63,753 nt of DNA from positions 1 through 63,753 of the forward strand of contig NZ_JBQCZW010000014.1 of assembly GCF_052089425.1 (NCBI RefSeq), written 5' to 3'. This DNA comes from Ancrocorticia sp052089425 (lineage in GTDB: Bacteria > Actinomycetota > Actinomycetes > Actinomycetales > Actinomycetaceae). The notes under the pieces are model-generated. The model did no database searches. It had not been told where the DNA came from and saw only the letters and a program-made list of their open reading frames with translations. The position numbers and the translations under genes are program-made. Positions 15,745 to 24,612 of this stretch are shown here, piece by piece. The stretch's first letter is position 1. Each line of letters starts with the position of its first letter.

Positions 15745-17637
15745 TTAGGATGCGCGCCTGCGCATGACGTAGGCGATGATTCCAGCCGCAGCTGCACCAA
15801 TCGCGAGTCCGCCGATTCCAAAGAGCCACGGAGTGGAATCGATGCCCGAGTTTGCGGTGTTCGGGCGTCCAGTCAGCTGGACGGCGCTGTAGTCAGGGAT
15901 GTTATCCGGGTCCCCGTAGGTGCCAGCGCGATCGAGCGTTGATCCGTCAGTCCAGCCGCCGCCAACATCGCAGTTCATGCGATCGCGGGAGGCCGCGTCA
16001 GACTGTAGGTCCATCGGGAGGGAACGGGCAGAGGCGCTGGTGCCATCCGTGATCTCAACGTCCGGTACATGAAGGCCACCGTCAGCGCGAGACTGCGTCA
16101 GGGTGTCATCCAAGAGATAGTTGCCTAAACGCAAACCGTCCAGCGCACGGGACTCGGTAGCAGCCGTCAGGATTGTGGTGCTCTCATCCCCGTCATCTAG
16201 AGCATTTTCAGCTTGCTGCAGCGTATTCTCCCACTGCGCGATACTCTCAGCGTCGTAACCTTCGAAGGCAGCGGTGACGCCCGGTAGGTAATCCTCAGGG
16301 CGTGAGCACGTCGCGTACATTAACTGCTTGTAGGTTTGGGTGGCGTACTCGGTGGCCTCTTGCTCGGCGTACTCAGGATCAATGTAGTTTTCCGACGCTC
16401 CAGCAGTCAGGTACCTGTGCTGGGAGAATTCCTCCGGCAGATCTTGGGTCCCGATAGCGATTGGAGTATAGGGCGCAGTAACCGCAGCGGTAGGAGCTAC
16501 CCACAGTGTTGCCAGCGAATTATCGGCAAGATCATCCTTGAGCTGGGCAACGTGGCCGTAGCCCGAACGATCATCAGACCACCGTGGATCGCGAACAATT
16601 CTCATGACATCTTCAAGCTTGATGTCATCAAGCTGCTCGAATTCCTCTTCGAGGGAGACAGGGTTGCGGTAGGGAGCCGTGTCATCCGGGCTGGCAACAG
16701 TTCCAACCTCAAACTCGTCGGTGGGGAAGGGTTCCTGATAGACATCCTGAAGATTGAACGAATCGTCCGTTTCGGGGTCATACCAGCCCTGCTCCTCGGC
16801 GAAGGATACAAGGTTATCTGAGCCGACGAAATCAGGGTTGTCTCCGTTCACGGCATCAACGGGGAAGTCGTGAATGTAACCGGGGTAGTTGACGCGGATC
16901 TCATCTGGGCCAAGGCGCTCTGCGGCCCACAATCCCTCGCCACCAGCAAACTCGATGAACACCCAGCCTTCGTTCTCATCAGCAAAGAGGTGGGAGTTAC
17001 CGCCGTAGGTGGTGTAGCCGTATTCGTCGATCAGTTCTCCGAGGATGTCAACAGCTTCGCGAGACGATCCCGCGCGCTCCATAGCGATGCGCGAAAGGTC
17101 GGAGTACTGGGGCCCCGTTTGGTCGGTGGGTGTCATGTCCACGAGTTCTTCGCGGGAGTTGGACCAGACGTCGCGTGCGGCGAGGTTTTGATCGTTGAGC
17201 CCGCCGTTGGTTAGCGGTGCCGGCATACCTGTGAATTCAGAGTAATTCGAGGTGATGTAACGATTAGTGTGTTCAGCCTGCGGGATTGTGGAGAGTTCGC
17301 CCGGCATATCTGCTTCGTCAGTAGCCCCAACGGTAATTTCTGAGCCCTCGGGATGGTCCTGCTCTGGAACTATCTCTACCCAATGGCTGGACGGTTCGTG
17401 CCCGAAGCCGCCCAACATGGTGTAGCCGTCTTCTGTGAGTTCCTTGCCAACATAGACGGCAAAGGACTTGTCAGGTTCATCGAATTGGTCATCTGATGCC
17501 TGTGCTTGCGGTGCAAGAGGTGGCTCTGGCTCAAGCGGCATCGCTTGAGCTGGTGCGGCGAATCCACTCAGGGTGGTTATCAGGGCTGCAGAAGCAGCTA
17601 GGACGGTGGACGTTTTGGCTAATTTGCTGAATCTCAT
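15745..17637 (-). CDS. C69-family (U34) dipeptidase homologue, secreted and membrane-anchored
   Basis: A 630-residue surface protein. It has a signal peptide (KLAKTSTVLAASAALITT to AQA at about residue 32), a body typical of the C69/PepD family (V-G-K-E-L-T-E-D-G-Y, then G-M-P-A-P-L-T-N-G-G-L-N-D-Q and Y-G-Y-T-T-Y-G-G-N-S-H-L), and a C-terminal helix with RRR (W-L-F-G-I-G-G-L-A-I-G near 603-628) that would hold it in the membrane. The family normally has a catalytic Cys directly before the V-G-K strand; here the place reads DKSFAVYVGK, with Ser58 and no Cys nearby. Peptidase activity is therefore uncertain. Single-gene unit, convergent with the sugar importer. Confidence 0.82.
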   Translation of the reverse strand: MRFSKLAKTSTVLAASAALITTLSGFAAPAQAMPLEPEPPLAPQAQASDDQFDEPDKSFAVYVGKELTEDGYTMLGGFGHEPSSHWVEIVPEQDHPEGSEITVGATDEADMPGELSTIPQAEHTNRYITSNYSEFTGMPAPLTNGGLNDQNLAARDVWSNSREELVDMTPTDQTGPQYSDLSRIAMERAGSSREAVDILGELIDEYGYTTYGGNSHLFADENEGWVFIEFAGGEGLWAAERLGPDEIRVNYPGYIHDFPVDAVNGDNPDFVGSDNLVSFAEEQGWYDPETDDSFNLQDVYQEPFPTDEFEVGTVASPDDTAPYRNPVSLEEEFEQLDDIKLEDVMRIVRDPRWSDDRSGYGHVAQLKDDLADNSLATLWVAPTAAVTAPYTPIAIGTQDLPEEFSQHRYLTAGASENYIDPEYAEQEATEYATQTYKQLMYATCSRPEDYLPGVTAAFEGYDAESIAQWENTLQQAENALDDGDESTTILTAATESRALDGLRLGNYLLDDTLTQSRADGGLHVPDVEITDGTSASARSLPMDLQSDAASRDRMNCDVGGGWTDGSTLDRAGTYGDPDNIPDYSAVQLTGRPNTANSGIDSTPWLFGIGGLAIGAAAAGIIAYVMRRRAS

Positions 17638-17746
17638 CAGTATCCTATCGATCTGTTATCGATGTGCTGGTCGGTGGTGTAATCGTTCTGGTGGCAGTCT
17701 TCCTTCCTGTCGTTCTTGGTGCCCAAGTCCGTTGGCTCAGGCCGAA

Positions 17747-17832
17747 AGCCTTGTGTTCACGGGTTTCGAGACTTTGGCACTCGCCTTGTCTCCGCGGGTT
17801 CCGGGAACTCGGTTGCCCGTTGACACAAGGCT
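17747..17832. ncRNA. Possible structured RNA in the gap before dnaX
   Basis: AGCCTTGTGT (17747-17756) pairs exactly with ACACAAGGCT (17823-17832), followed inward by CACGGG against CCCGT. Inside are two smaller stems, GAGAC (17768-17772) with GTCTC (17788-17792), and GGGTTC with GAACTC around 17795-17810. This gives a closed, three-way branched fold of 86 nt. It sits in the 432-bp divergent gap between the peptidase gene and dnaX. It lacks the signal-recognition-particle motifs and is not a tRNA. RNA or DNA structure is unproven. Confidence 0.35.
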
Positions 17833-18069
17833 GTTGAGTCTAGGGGACCCAATTGGGCCTTTCCAATAAATCCATAACGTGGGATGTGGTGGTTTCTCTC
17901 CAGTGGATGAATACTAGGTGAAGGTTTCATGGGCGAGGACCAGCGTGACCTTTTATCTCCAACGCAATACTGCGTGACGATGTCGGAGGGCGAGCGGCAG
18001 TTGTGCGGGTTATCCCCAGACGGGGATATTGCCGAACGCGATGGTGGAGATGACACGTAGACTGTGCCT

Positions 18070-21000
18070 GTGAGTATGGCACTGTACCGGCGATACCGGC
18101 CCCAGAAGTTTCAAGATGTGATTGGCCAAGAGCAAGTCACCAAGCCGTTGATGGCTGCACTTCGTGCGGGAAAAACCGCGCATGCTTATCTGTTCTCAGG
18201 GCCGCGAGGATGTGGCAAAACAACCTCGGCCCGCATTCTGGCGCGCTGCTTGAACTGTGAGCAGGCTCCAACCGATACCCCCTGCGGTGAATGTGAATCG
18301 TGCCGTGAGCTTGCCGCCGAAGGTTCTGGCTCCCTAGACGTCGTGGAGATGGACGCTGCCAGCCACGGTGGTGTGGATGATGCCCGCGATCTCATCGAGC
18401 GTGCGTCGTTTGCTCCTGCACGTGATCGCTACAAGATCTTCATTATTGACGAGGCCCACATGGTCTCCAACCAAGGTTTTAACGCGCTCCTCAAGTTGGT
18501 GGAGGAACCCCCGCCGCACATCAAGTTCATCTTTGCTACTACTGAGCCTGAGAAGGTTATCGGCACCATCAGGTCCCGTACCCATCACTATCCGTTTAGG
18601 CTGGTGCCGCCGGATGAGCTCGAGAGCTACCTTGGCCAGATCTGCGGCGAAGAAGGCGTACAGGTTGGCGCCGGAGTTTTACCTTTGGTTGTCAGGGCAG
18701 GCGGGGGATCTGTTCGCGATTCGCTTTCCGTTTTGGATCAGCTCATCGGAGGATCGGAAAGTGACTCCCTCGCCTATGAGGCGGCCATTGGCCTTCTTGG
18801 CTTTACTGATGGTTCGCTGCTCGATGATGCGGTGGAGGCGCTCGCGGCGCGCGATGGCGCCACGCTTTTCGCAGTTATTGATCGCGTGGTCCAATCCGGG
18901 CATGATCCGCGCCGATTCGTGGAGGATCTGCTCCAGCGGCTGCGGGACATCGTGGTGATTGCTCTGGCGGGAGAGTCAGCCCACGACGTGCTGGTCTCGG
19001 TTCCCGATGATCAGTATGAGCGAATGGTCCAACAGGCGGGGCATCTGGGTGCGGCCCGGTCAAGCTACAGCGCAGATCTGGTGAACGATGCGCTCTCGCA
19101 AATGGTTGGCGCCACGTCCCCCCGTTTGCAGCTGGAACTCCTGTGTGCGCGTTTGCTGCTACCGCCGCAGCGTGCTGATGGTCAGGCTCCAGCGCAGGCA
19201 GCATCTAGCGGTCACGGCGATTCAGTCCAGCCTAGCCCGGCACGGAACAAGCCCGCTGAGCGCCCGGTGCGCCCGGCATCGGCAACCCGTGAACAGAAGG
19301 CTCCGGCTGGCCCCGGTAATCCGAGTGTTCCCGGGCGTCAGATTCGCCCGGAGTGGGCGGCGCCTGAAGCGGCACCGGCAACGGAACAAGCTGCGAGGTC
19401 TGATCGGGCCGGATCCGCCAGTCCTGCGAGAGCTCGAGCAGAGCAATCAGAAGCTACGCCTGCCGAGCAACCGGGAAAGGTTCAAGCGGCAACTCCTGAG
19501 ACCGTCCCAGACACTCGGCCCAAGAGCCCGCAAACATCTCGGCCCGATCAGTCGGTTGAAACTCAACCCGCACAATCTGAAGCGGCAAGTAGGTCTCAGA
19601 CCAATCAACCGGTCGATGATCAGAGCGCGCAACCTGAAGGGCTCGAAACGCCTCGGCCTGAGCAGCCAGCTGAAGCTCCAGCAATCCCTCAGGACTCGGG
19701 GGATGTGAGCATTATCCGCCAGCGATGGAAGGAAATCGTTGCGGAAGTTCAGGCTCATTCAAAGTCCACCGCTGCTCTCATCCAGACGAATGCTCAGGTT
19801 GGGAGCCTCGAAGGCGGCGTCCTGACACTCCTGTTCCAAACACAAGGCCTTGCCACGACCTTTAATAGCCGCGGGCACGCCCCGCGCGTCCAGTCCGCTC
19901 TGCACGATGTTCTGGGGATCGATGCCACAGTTGAGGCCGCGTCGGGAGGCGATGGTGCCGGCCCAAAAGCGCGGGCCGTCGCGGCGGCCGGCCCCAGTAA
20001 TTCACCCACTGTCCTAGCAACGGGCGCCCTGACTGACACCGCCACGAATCTCGGGAAGAACTCACCCAATGTCCCGGCCATAAGCTCTGACGAACCAGCG
20101 CGCGATCAAGAGCATCAAATTCAACAGCTGAGGCCCGAACCCGCAGAAGTGGCGGAGCAGCCGACGCCCGTCGCGAAGGAACCTGCGCAGCCGACGCCTG
20201 TCACGAAGGAAGCTGCGCAGCCGACGCCTGTCGCGAAGGAAGCTGAGCATCGCCAGGCTGGCCCAGCCGATCCAGCTGGTGTTCTGGCGCTGCTCTTGGA
20301 TTCGCCGGAAAACAACGGTAGTGCCGAGCCGCAAGAGGTTCAGTCAACGCCCGTATCCGCTGCCGAGTCTCAACGCGGGCCCAGCCTTGATACGAATACC
20401 GGATATGACGCCGCACCCGCTGAGACGGATGGGCCAGCAGGGCCTGAACGAGAGACCATGTCCGTTGCGGTGACTGACCCGGCGCCGGAGGACGGCGGCA
20501 CTCCCTATTTTCCGCCAGAGCCCGAACCGGAGCCGTGGCTAGATGAGCCGGAAGCATCTAGCTCGGCGGCCATGGCGGACCATGAAGCGATGCAAGTCTC
20601 GGAGCCGGCACGTCCTCTTGGGCAGTCACCTACCTCGAGATCTGAGGAACCGGCGGATCGTACGGGACAAGCTAGTCCGCACGTTAGCGCTTCGGAGGGC
20701 AACGGTTCGTTAGGCAGTACGTCGGACGTCAATGGGGCGCGGGGCCATTCTCCGGACACGAGCGATGTCCCGTTCTATGCCCAGCAAATGCCCACCCCGC
20801 GCCGTCCGGAGGATATCGATCCCGGCGGAAGCCTGCCAGCCGGGAGTCGCGCATCGAGCGCGACCAGCACTGCCCAGACACCTAGTGCACCCAGCACTGC
20901 CCAGACACCCAGGGGATCTAGCTACAGCCAAGCGCCGAGCGGGCCCAGCTCTGCCCAGGCTCCTGGTGCACCCAGTTCTACCCAAGCGCCCAGCGCACCC

Positions 21001-21339
21001 TCTCCATCCTTCGCGCTGCCGTCCAAGCCACGTCCGCAGTCCGCTGGTGGCCCGAGTTCGAACCGCTCTGTCTCTGACCGGATCCGCGAGATGCACGGTG
21101 GCAGCAGCTCCAGCCCAGCCGATCCGGGACCGTTCGCGAGCCAAGGCGGGCGTGGGCTGGGATACGGAGCAACTGATCGCGGCTATGCTGGTTCCGCTGA
21201 TTCCCACGAAGACGCCGATGATGATGGCGTTTCGCCCGATGATCCCACAATTGCGCAGTCCAACCTTGTGGGAATTGAGGTTGTACTCAACACGTTCAAG
21301 GGAACAGTGATTGACGAAAAGACTGGAAATGGAGAGTAG
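18070..21339 (+). CDS. dnaX: DNA polymerase III subunits gamma/tau
   Basis: The clamp-loader ATPase, 1089 residues. The N-terminal 370 residues are the AAA+ core: MALYRRYRP, Walker A GPRGCGKTT, a four-Cys zinc site between C-L-N-C and C-G-E-C-E-S-C, Walker B IIDEAH, and the arginine-finger region RSRTHHYPF. From about residue 390 the protein becomes a long Pro/Ala/Gln/Ser-rich tail with a conserved island near residues 545-640 (I-I-R-Q-R-W-K-E-I-V) that is the tau-type polymerase-contact domain. The tail contains three tandem 10-residue repeats (QPTPV-A/T-KE). Start: a -10-like TAGACT (18058-18063) ends 6 nt before GTG 18070, fitting a leaderless start; GTG 18064 and ATG 18076 are alternatives. 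recR follows 3 bp later. Confidence 0.93.
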   Translation: MSMALYRRYRPQKFQDVIGQEQVTKPLMAALRAGKTAHAYLFSGPRGCGKTTSARILARCLNCEQAPTDTPCGECESCRELAAEGSGSLDVVEMDAASHGGVDDARDLIERASFAPARDRYKIFIIDEAHMVSNQGFNALLKLVEEPPPHIKFIFATTEPEKVIGTIRSRTHHYPFRLVPPDELESYLGQICGEEGVQVGAGVLPLVVRAGGGSVRDSLSVLDQLIGGSESDSLAYEAAIGLLGFTDGSLLDDAVEALAARDGATLFAVIDRVVQSGHDPRRFVEDLLQRLRDIVVIALAGESAHDVLVSVPDDQYERMVQQAGHLGAARSSYSADLVNDALSQMVGATSPRLQLELLCARLLLPPQRADGQAPAQAASSGHGDSVQPSPARNKPAERPVRPASATREQKAPAGPGNPSVPGRQIRPEWAAPEAAPATEQAARSDRAGSASPARARAEQSEATPAEQPGKVQAATPETVPDTRPKSPQTSRPDQSVETQPAQSEAASRSQTNQPVDDQSAQPEGLETPRPEQPAEAPAIPQDSGDVSIIRQRWKEIVAEVQAHSKSTAALIQTNAQVGSLEGGVLTLLFQTQGLATTFNSRGHAPRVQSALHDVLGIDATVEAASGGDGAGPKARAVAAAGPSNSPTVLATGALTDTATNLGKNSPNVPAISSDEPARDQEHQIQQLRPEPAEVAEQPTPVAKEPAQPTPVTKEAAQPTPVAKEAEHRQAGPADPAGVLALLLDSPENNGSAEPQEVQSTPVSAAESQRGPSLDTNTGYDAAPAETDGPAGPERETMSVAVTDPAPEDGGTPYFPPEPEPEPWLDEPEASSSAAMADHEAMQVSEPARPLGQSPTSRSEEPADRTGQASPHVSASEGNGSLGSTSDVNGARGHSPDTSDVPFYAQQMPTPRRPEDIDPGGSLPAGSRASSATSTAQTPSAPSTAQTPRGSSYSQAPSGPSSAQAPGAPSSTQAPSAPSPSFALPSKPRPQSAGGPSSNRSVSDRIREMHGGSSSSPADPGPFASQGGRGLGYGATDRGYAGSADSHEDADDDGVSPDDPTIAQSNLVGIEVVLNTFKGTVIDEKTGNGE

Positions 21340-21342
21340 ATA

Positions 21343-21966
21343 ATGGCGGGAGTTTACGATGGAGCTGTCCAAGAGCTCATCGATGAACTGGGGCGGCTCC
21401 CAGGAATTGGCCCCAAGAGCGCGCAGCGCATCGCCTTTCATCTGCTTGAACAGGATTCGGCTGAGGTAGATGCCCTCGTGGGCGCGATCCAGCATGTGAA
21501 GCAGCGCGTCCACTTCTGCAACATCTGCGGGAACGTCACAGAAGGAGAAACCTGCTCCATCTGCAATGACGTCCGCCGCCTCGATGCAGTGATCTGCGTT
21601 GTTGAGGAAGCCAAGGACATCGTGGCAATCGAGCGAACCCGAGAGTATCGCGGCCGCTATCACGTGCTGGGCGGGTCGATTAACCCGATTCAGGGAGTCG
21701 GTCCAGAGGACCTGCGTATCCGGGAACTCCTCACTCGCTTGCAGGATGGCAAGGTCACGGAAGTCATTCTGGCAACAGACCCCAACATCGAAGGCGAGGC
21801 AACAGCGGCCTACCTCATCAGGCTCCTAGTGCCAATCGGAGTTTCTGTGTCTCGATTGGCCTCCGGCCTGCCGGTAGGCGGAGATCTTGAGTACGCGGAT
21901 GAGATCACACTCTCGCGCGCCTTCGAAGGCCGTCAGCGCGTCCATACTGCAGCCGGAGCTGAATAG
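21343..21966 (+). CDS. recR: Recombination mediator RecR
   Basis: A 207-residue DNA-binding protein that acts with RecF and RecO to load RecA on gapped DNA. It has the N-terminal helix-hairpin-helix (L-P-G-I-G-P-K-S-A-Q-R), a four-Cys zinc finger (C-N-I-C-G-N-V-T-E-G-E-T-C-S-I-C at about 57-72), a Toprim domain beginning with C-V-V-E-E, and the closing G-L-P-V-G-G-D-L-E-Y-A-D block. It lies 3 bp after dnaX, the conserved bacterial pair, and is surely in the same operon. Confidence 0.97.
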   Translation: MAGVYDGAVQELIDELGRLPGIGPKSAQRIAFHLLEQDSAEVDALVGAIQHVKQRVHFCNICGNVTEGETCSICNDVRRLDAVICVVEEAKDIVAIERTREYRGRYHVLGGSINPIQGVGPEDLRIRELLTRLQDGKVTEVILATDPNIEGEATAAYLIRLLVPIGVSVSRLASGLPVGGDLEYADEITLSRAFEGRQRVHTAAGAE

Positions 21967-22107
21967 CCAAAAACGGCGACGTTCCGGGGATTTCAGTGTG
22001 GCTCGCGCCTCAATTGTGGCCGCTGTCTCATGTCCACGTGCCGATACGTCCCGAATAGTGGGAATGTGCGGCGGTTACGATGATTACGTCGATCAAAGGA
22101 GCACCCT

Positions 22108-23376
22108 ATGGCACTCATTGTGCAGAAGTTTGGCGGATCATCTGTAGCTGACGCTGCGAGCATTAAGCGCGTGGCTAAGCGGATTGCCGAGACTAAGCGA
22201 ATGGGTAACGACGTCGTCGTCGTCGTTTCTGCTATGGGTGACACTACGGACGATCTCATCGATCTTGCCGAACAAGTAACGAACAAACCGCCGTCCCGTG
22301 AAATGGATATTCTCCTCACGGCTGGGGAACGAATCTCCATGGCTCTTCTGGCCATGGCTGTGACCGACGAGGGTATCGAAGCACACGCATACACCGGCCA
22401 GCAGGCTGGACTGCTCACCGACGATCGGTACGGGCAGGCCTCGATTCTCGGAATTGTTCCCGAGCGGATTCTTCGCACCGTCAAGGACGGCGCTGTTGCG
22501 ATTGTCGCAGGGTTCCAAGGAGTGAACTCGCAAAATGATGTGACAACGCTTGGACGCGGCGGTTCCGATACGACGGCCGTAGCATTCGCCGCAGCGCTGC
22601 ACGCAGAGGTATGCGAAATCTATACGGATGTGGACGGCGTGTTCTCCGCCGATCCGCGCATTGTCCCTGCAGCTGGACAAGTTGCCCTCATGACGTATGA
22701 GGAAACCCTTGAATTGGCTGCTCATGGCGCTAAAGTATTGCACTTAAGGGCCGTCGAATTTGCGCGCAAGTTCAACGTCCCCCTTCACGTACGTTCTTCA
22801 TTCTCCAACAAGGAAGGCACTTGGATCGTGAGCGATAACCTCAGCCAGCAAAAAGCAATGGAAGCGCCAGTGATCTCCGGCGTTGCTCACGATCGATCTC
22901 AGAGCAAGATTTCGGTTGTTGGCGTTCCGGATGTACCTGGGGCTGCCTCGAAGATCTTCGCCACCGTGGCGAGCGCCGATGGCAACATCGATATGATCGT
23001 GCAGAACACGGCCTTGTCCACGCCCGGACAATCCAACATTTCCTTCACCGTGCCGCGCACTCAGCTGACAGGTGTTGTTGACGCCCTGAAGGCTGAGCGC
23101 TCCGAACTTGGGATCAAAGAAATCCAAGTGACCGACGAAATCGGGATCGTTTCGATCGTGGGTGCTGGCATGCGCTCCCATTCAGGGGTCTCTGCCAAGC
23201 TGTTCACGGCCCTGTCTGACATTGGGGTCAACATTGACATGATTTCGACATCGGAGATCCGCATCTCCCTTGTTGTTGCGCCGGACGCACTCGAAGAATC
23301 CGTCCGCACTGTACACACCGCCTTTGGACTCGATTCCGAATCCGAAGCAATCGTCTATGGAGGTACCGGACGATGA
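22108..23376 (+). CDS. lysC: Aspartate kinase
   Basis: A 422-residue enzyme that phosphorylates aspartate in the first step to lysine, threonine, methionine and diaminopimelate for the cell wall. The kinase motif KFGGSSV is at residues 7-13, and the catalytic region includes G-R-G-G-S-D-T-T-A. Two ACT domains follow residue 260 (I-S-V-V-G-V-P-D-V-P-G and I-V-S-I-V-G-A-G-M), the site of feedback control in the family. An internal Met at 22858 aligns with the known beta-subunit start of corynebacterial LysC, but no strong ribosome site is visible. AAGGAG precedes the ATG. It overlaps asd by 4 bp. Confidence 0.96.
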   Translation: MALIVQKFGGSSVADAASIKRVAKRIAETKRMGNDVVVVVSAMGDTTDDLIDLAEQVTNKPPSREMDILLTAGERISMALLAMAVTDEGIEAHAYTGQQAGLLTDDRYGQASILGIVPERILRTVKDGAVAIVAGFQGVNSQNDVTTLGRGGSDTTAVAFAAALHAEVCEIYTDVDGVFSADPRIVPAAGQVALMTYEETLELAAHGAKVLHLRAVEFARKFNVPLHVRSSFSNKEGTWIVSDNLSQQKAMEAPVISGVAHDRSQSKISVVGVPDVPGAASKIFATVASADGNIDMIVQNTALSTPGQSNISFTVPRTQLTGVVDALKAERSELGIKEIQVTDEIGIVSIVGAGMRSHSGVSAKLFTALSDIGVNIDMISTSEIRISLVVAPDALEESVRTVHTAFGLDSESEAIVYGGTGR

Positions 23377-24416
23377 GTATTACTCTCGCTGTTGTTGGCG
23401 CCACCGGCCAAGTTGGCCGCGTTATGCGCACCCTTTTGGATGAACGAAACGTTGCCGTTGATAAGGTGCGATTCTTCTCCTCCGCCCGGTCCGCAGGCAC
23501 GGTCCTGCCGTTCCGTGGCGAGGACATCACCGTGGAAGATGTGGCTACGGCTGACTTTTCGGGCATTGATGTTGCCGTTTTCTCCGCTGGAGCTACCGCT
23601 TCGCGCGAGTTCGCCCCAAAGTTTGCGGCGGCTGGCGCTGTAGTTGTTGATAATTCCTCCGCGTGGCGGAAGGATACTGACGTTCCGCTCGTGGTGTCTG
23701 AGGTGAACCCGCAGGACATCCCGAACCGTCCCAAGGGCATCATCGCCAACCCGAACTGCACCACAATGGCCGCCATGCCGGTGCTTGGGCCGTTGCACCG
23801 CAAGTACGGACTTTCGCGCCTGATCGTTTCCTCTTATCAGGCGGTTTCTGGATCTGGCCTTGCCGGCGTCAAGGAGCTGGATGGCCAGATTCGCGCGGGC
23901 GTGGAGCAGGACCTGACCGCGTTGACTACCGACGGGCAGGCCGTGGAATTGCCTGATCCGGGCGTGTACGTGGCACCGATTGCCTTTGACGTTGTGGCGC
24001 TTGCCGGCAAGATCGTGGACGACGGCTCAGATGAAACCGACGAGGAACAGAAGCTCCGCAACGAATCCCGCCGGATCCTCGGTGTGCCGGACCTCAAGGT
24101 GTCTGGCACCTGCGTGCGCGTTCCCGTTTTCACCAGCCACGGGCTGGCCATCAACGCCGAATTCGAGACCCCTGTGACCCCCGAAGAGGCGACGGCCCTA
24201 CTTCGCGAGGCGCCGGGTGTTGAACTCGTTGATGTTCCCACCCCTCTTGCCGCCGCTGGCAAAGATCCGTCCTTCGTTGGGCGTATCCGGCAAGATCAGT
24301 CAGTGGACGACGGACGCGGGCTCGCAATGTTCGTTGTGGGGGACAATCTCCGCAAGGGTGCAGCCCTCAACGCGATTCAGGTTGCCGAGCTTGTGATCCA
24401 GGAGCTTGAAGGCTGA
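23373..24416 (+). CDS. asd: Aspartate-semialdehyde dehydrogenase
   Basis: A 347-residue NADPH enzyme that converts aspartyl phosphate to aspartate semialdehyde, the second step after LysC. It shows the nucleotide fold VVGATGQVG at 7-15, the block V-V-V-D-N-S-S-A-W-R, the catalytic Cys in ANPNCTT (about residue 130), and the substrate motif S-G-S-G-L-A-G-V-K-E-L. The ATGA overlap with lysC shows a coupled operon. A 46-bp palindrome follows the stop codon. Confidence 0.96.
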   Translation: MSITLAVVGATGQVGRVMRTLLDERNVAVDKVRFFSSARSAGTVLPFRGEDITVEDVATADFSGIDVAVFSAGATASREFAPKFAAAGAVVVDNSSAWRKDTDVPLVVSEVNPQDIPNRPKGIIANPNCTTMAAMPVLGPLHRKYGLSRLIVSSYQAVSGSGLAGVKELDGQIRAGVEQDLTALTTDGQAVELPDPGVYVAPIAFDVVALAGKIVDDGSDETDEEQKLRNESRRILGVPDLKVSGTCVRVPVFTSHGLAINAEFETPVTPEEATALLREAPGVELVDVPTPLAAAGKDPSFVGRIRQDQSVDDGRGLAMFVVGDNLRKGAALNAIQVAELVIQELEG

Positions 24417-24460
24417 CGGTCTAGCTGGATTCGATTCGCTGGATTTGTTGGTTTGACCCC

Positions 24461-24506
24461 TTAATGCGCCTCATGACATGTTGCAACATGTCATGAGGCG
24501 CATTAA
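24461..24506. terminator. Perfect 46-bp palindrome after asd
   Basis: The stretch from TTAATGCGCC to GGCGCATTAA is an exact palindrome: 23 bp on each side of the centre at 24483/24484 (TTG/CAA), with no unpaired spacer. It lies between the convergent asd and DUF4032 genes, so a bidirectional terminator is likely. A loopless perfect palindrome of this size is unusual and would also extrude as a cruciform. Confidence 0.7.
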
Positions 24507-24612
24507 CCTGTCTACTGCCGAAATGGTGGTGGCTGGGGAGGCTGAAACGGGAGCCGGAGAGGCCGAAACGCCGCTGGTTGCTCAAGGGGTAACCGTGGCG
24601 GAGATTGGTTGG

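Noticed and set aside
17747..17832. Signal recognition particle RNA or tRNA gene
   Set aside because: The conserved SRP tetraloop and asymmetric loop bases are absent and no anticodon or T-loop consensus is present.
20710..21663. Long minus-strand open frame (317 codons) opposite dnaX and recR
   Set aside because: It is the antisense of two well-supported genes and its length follows from GC-rich codon bias.
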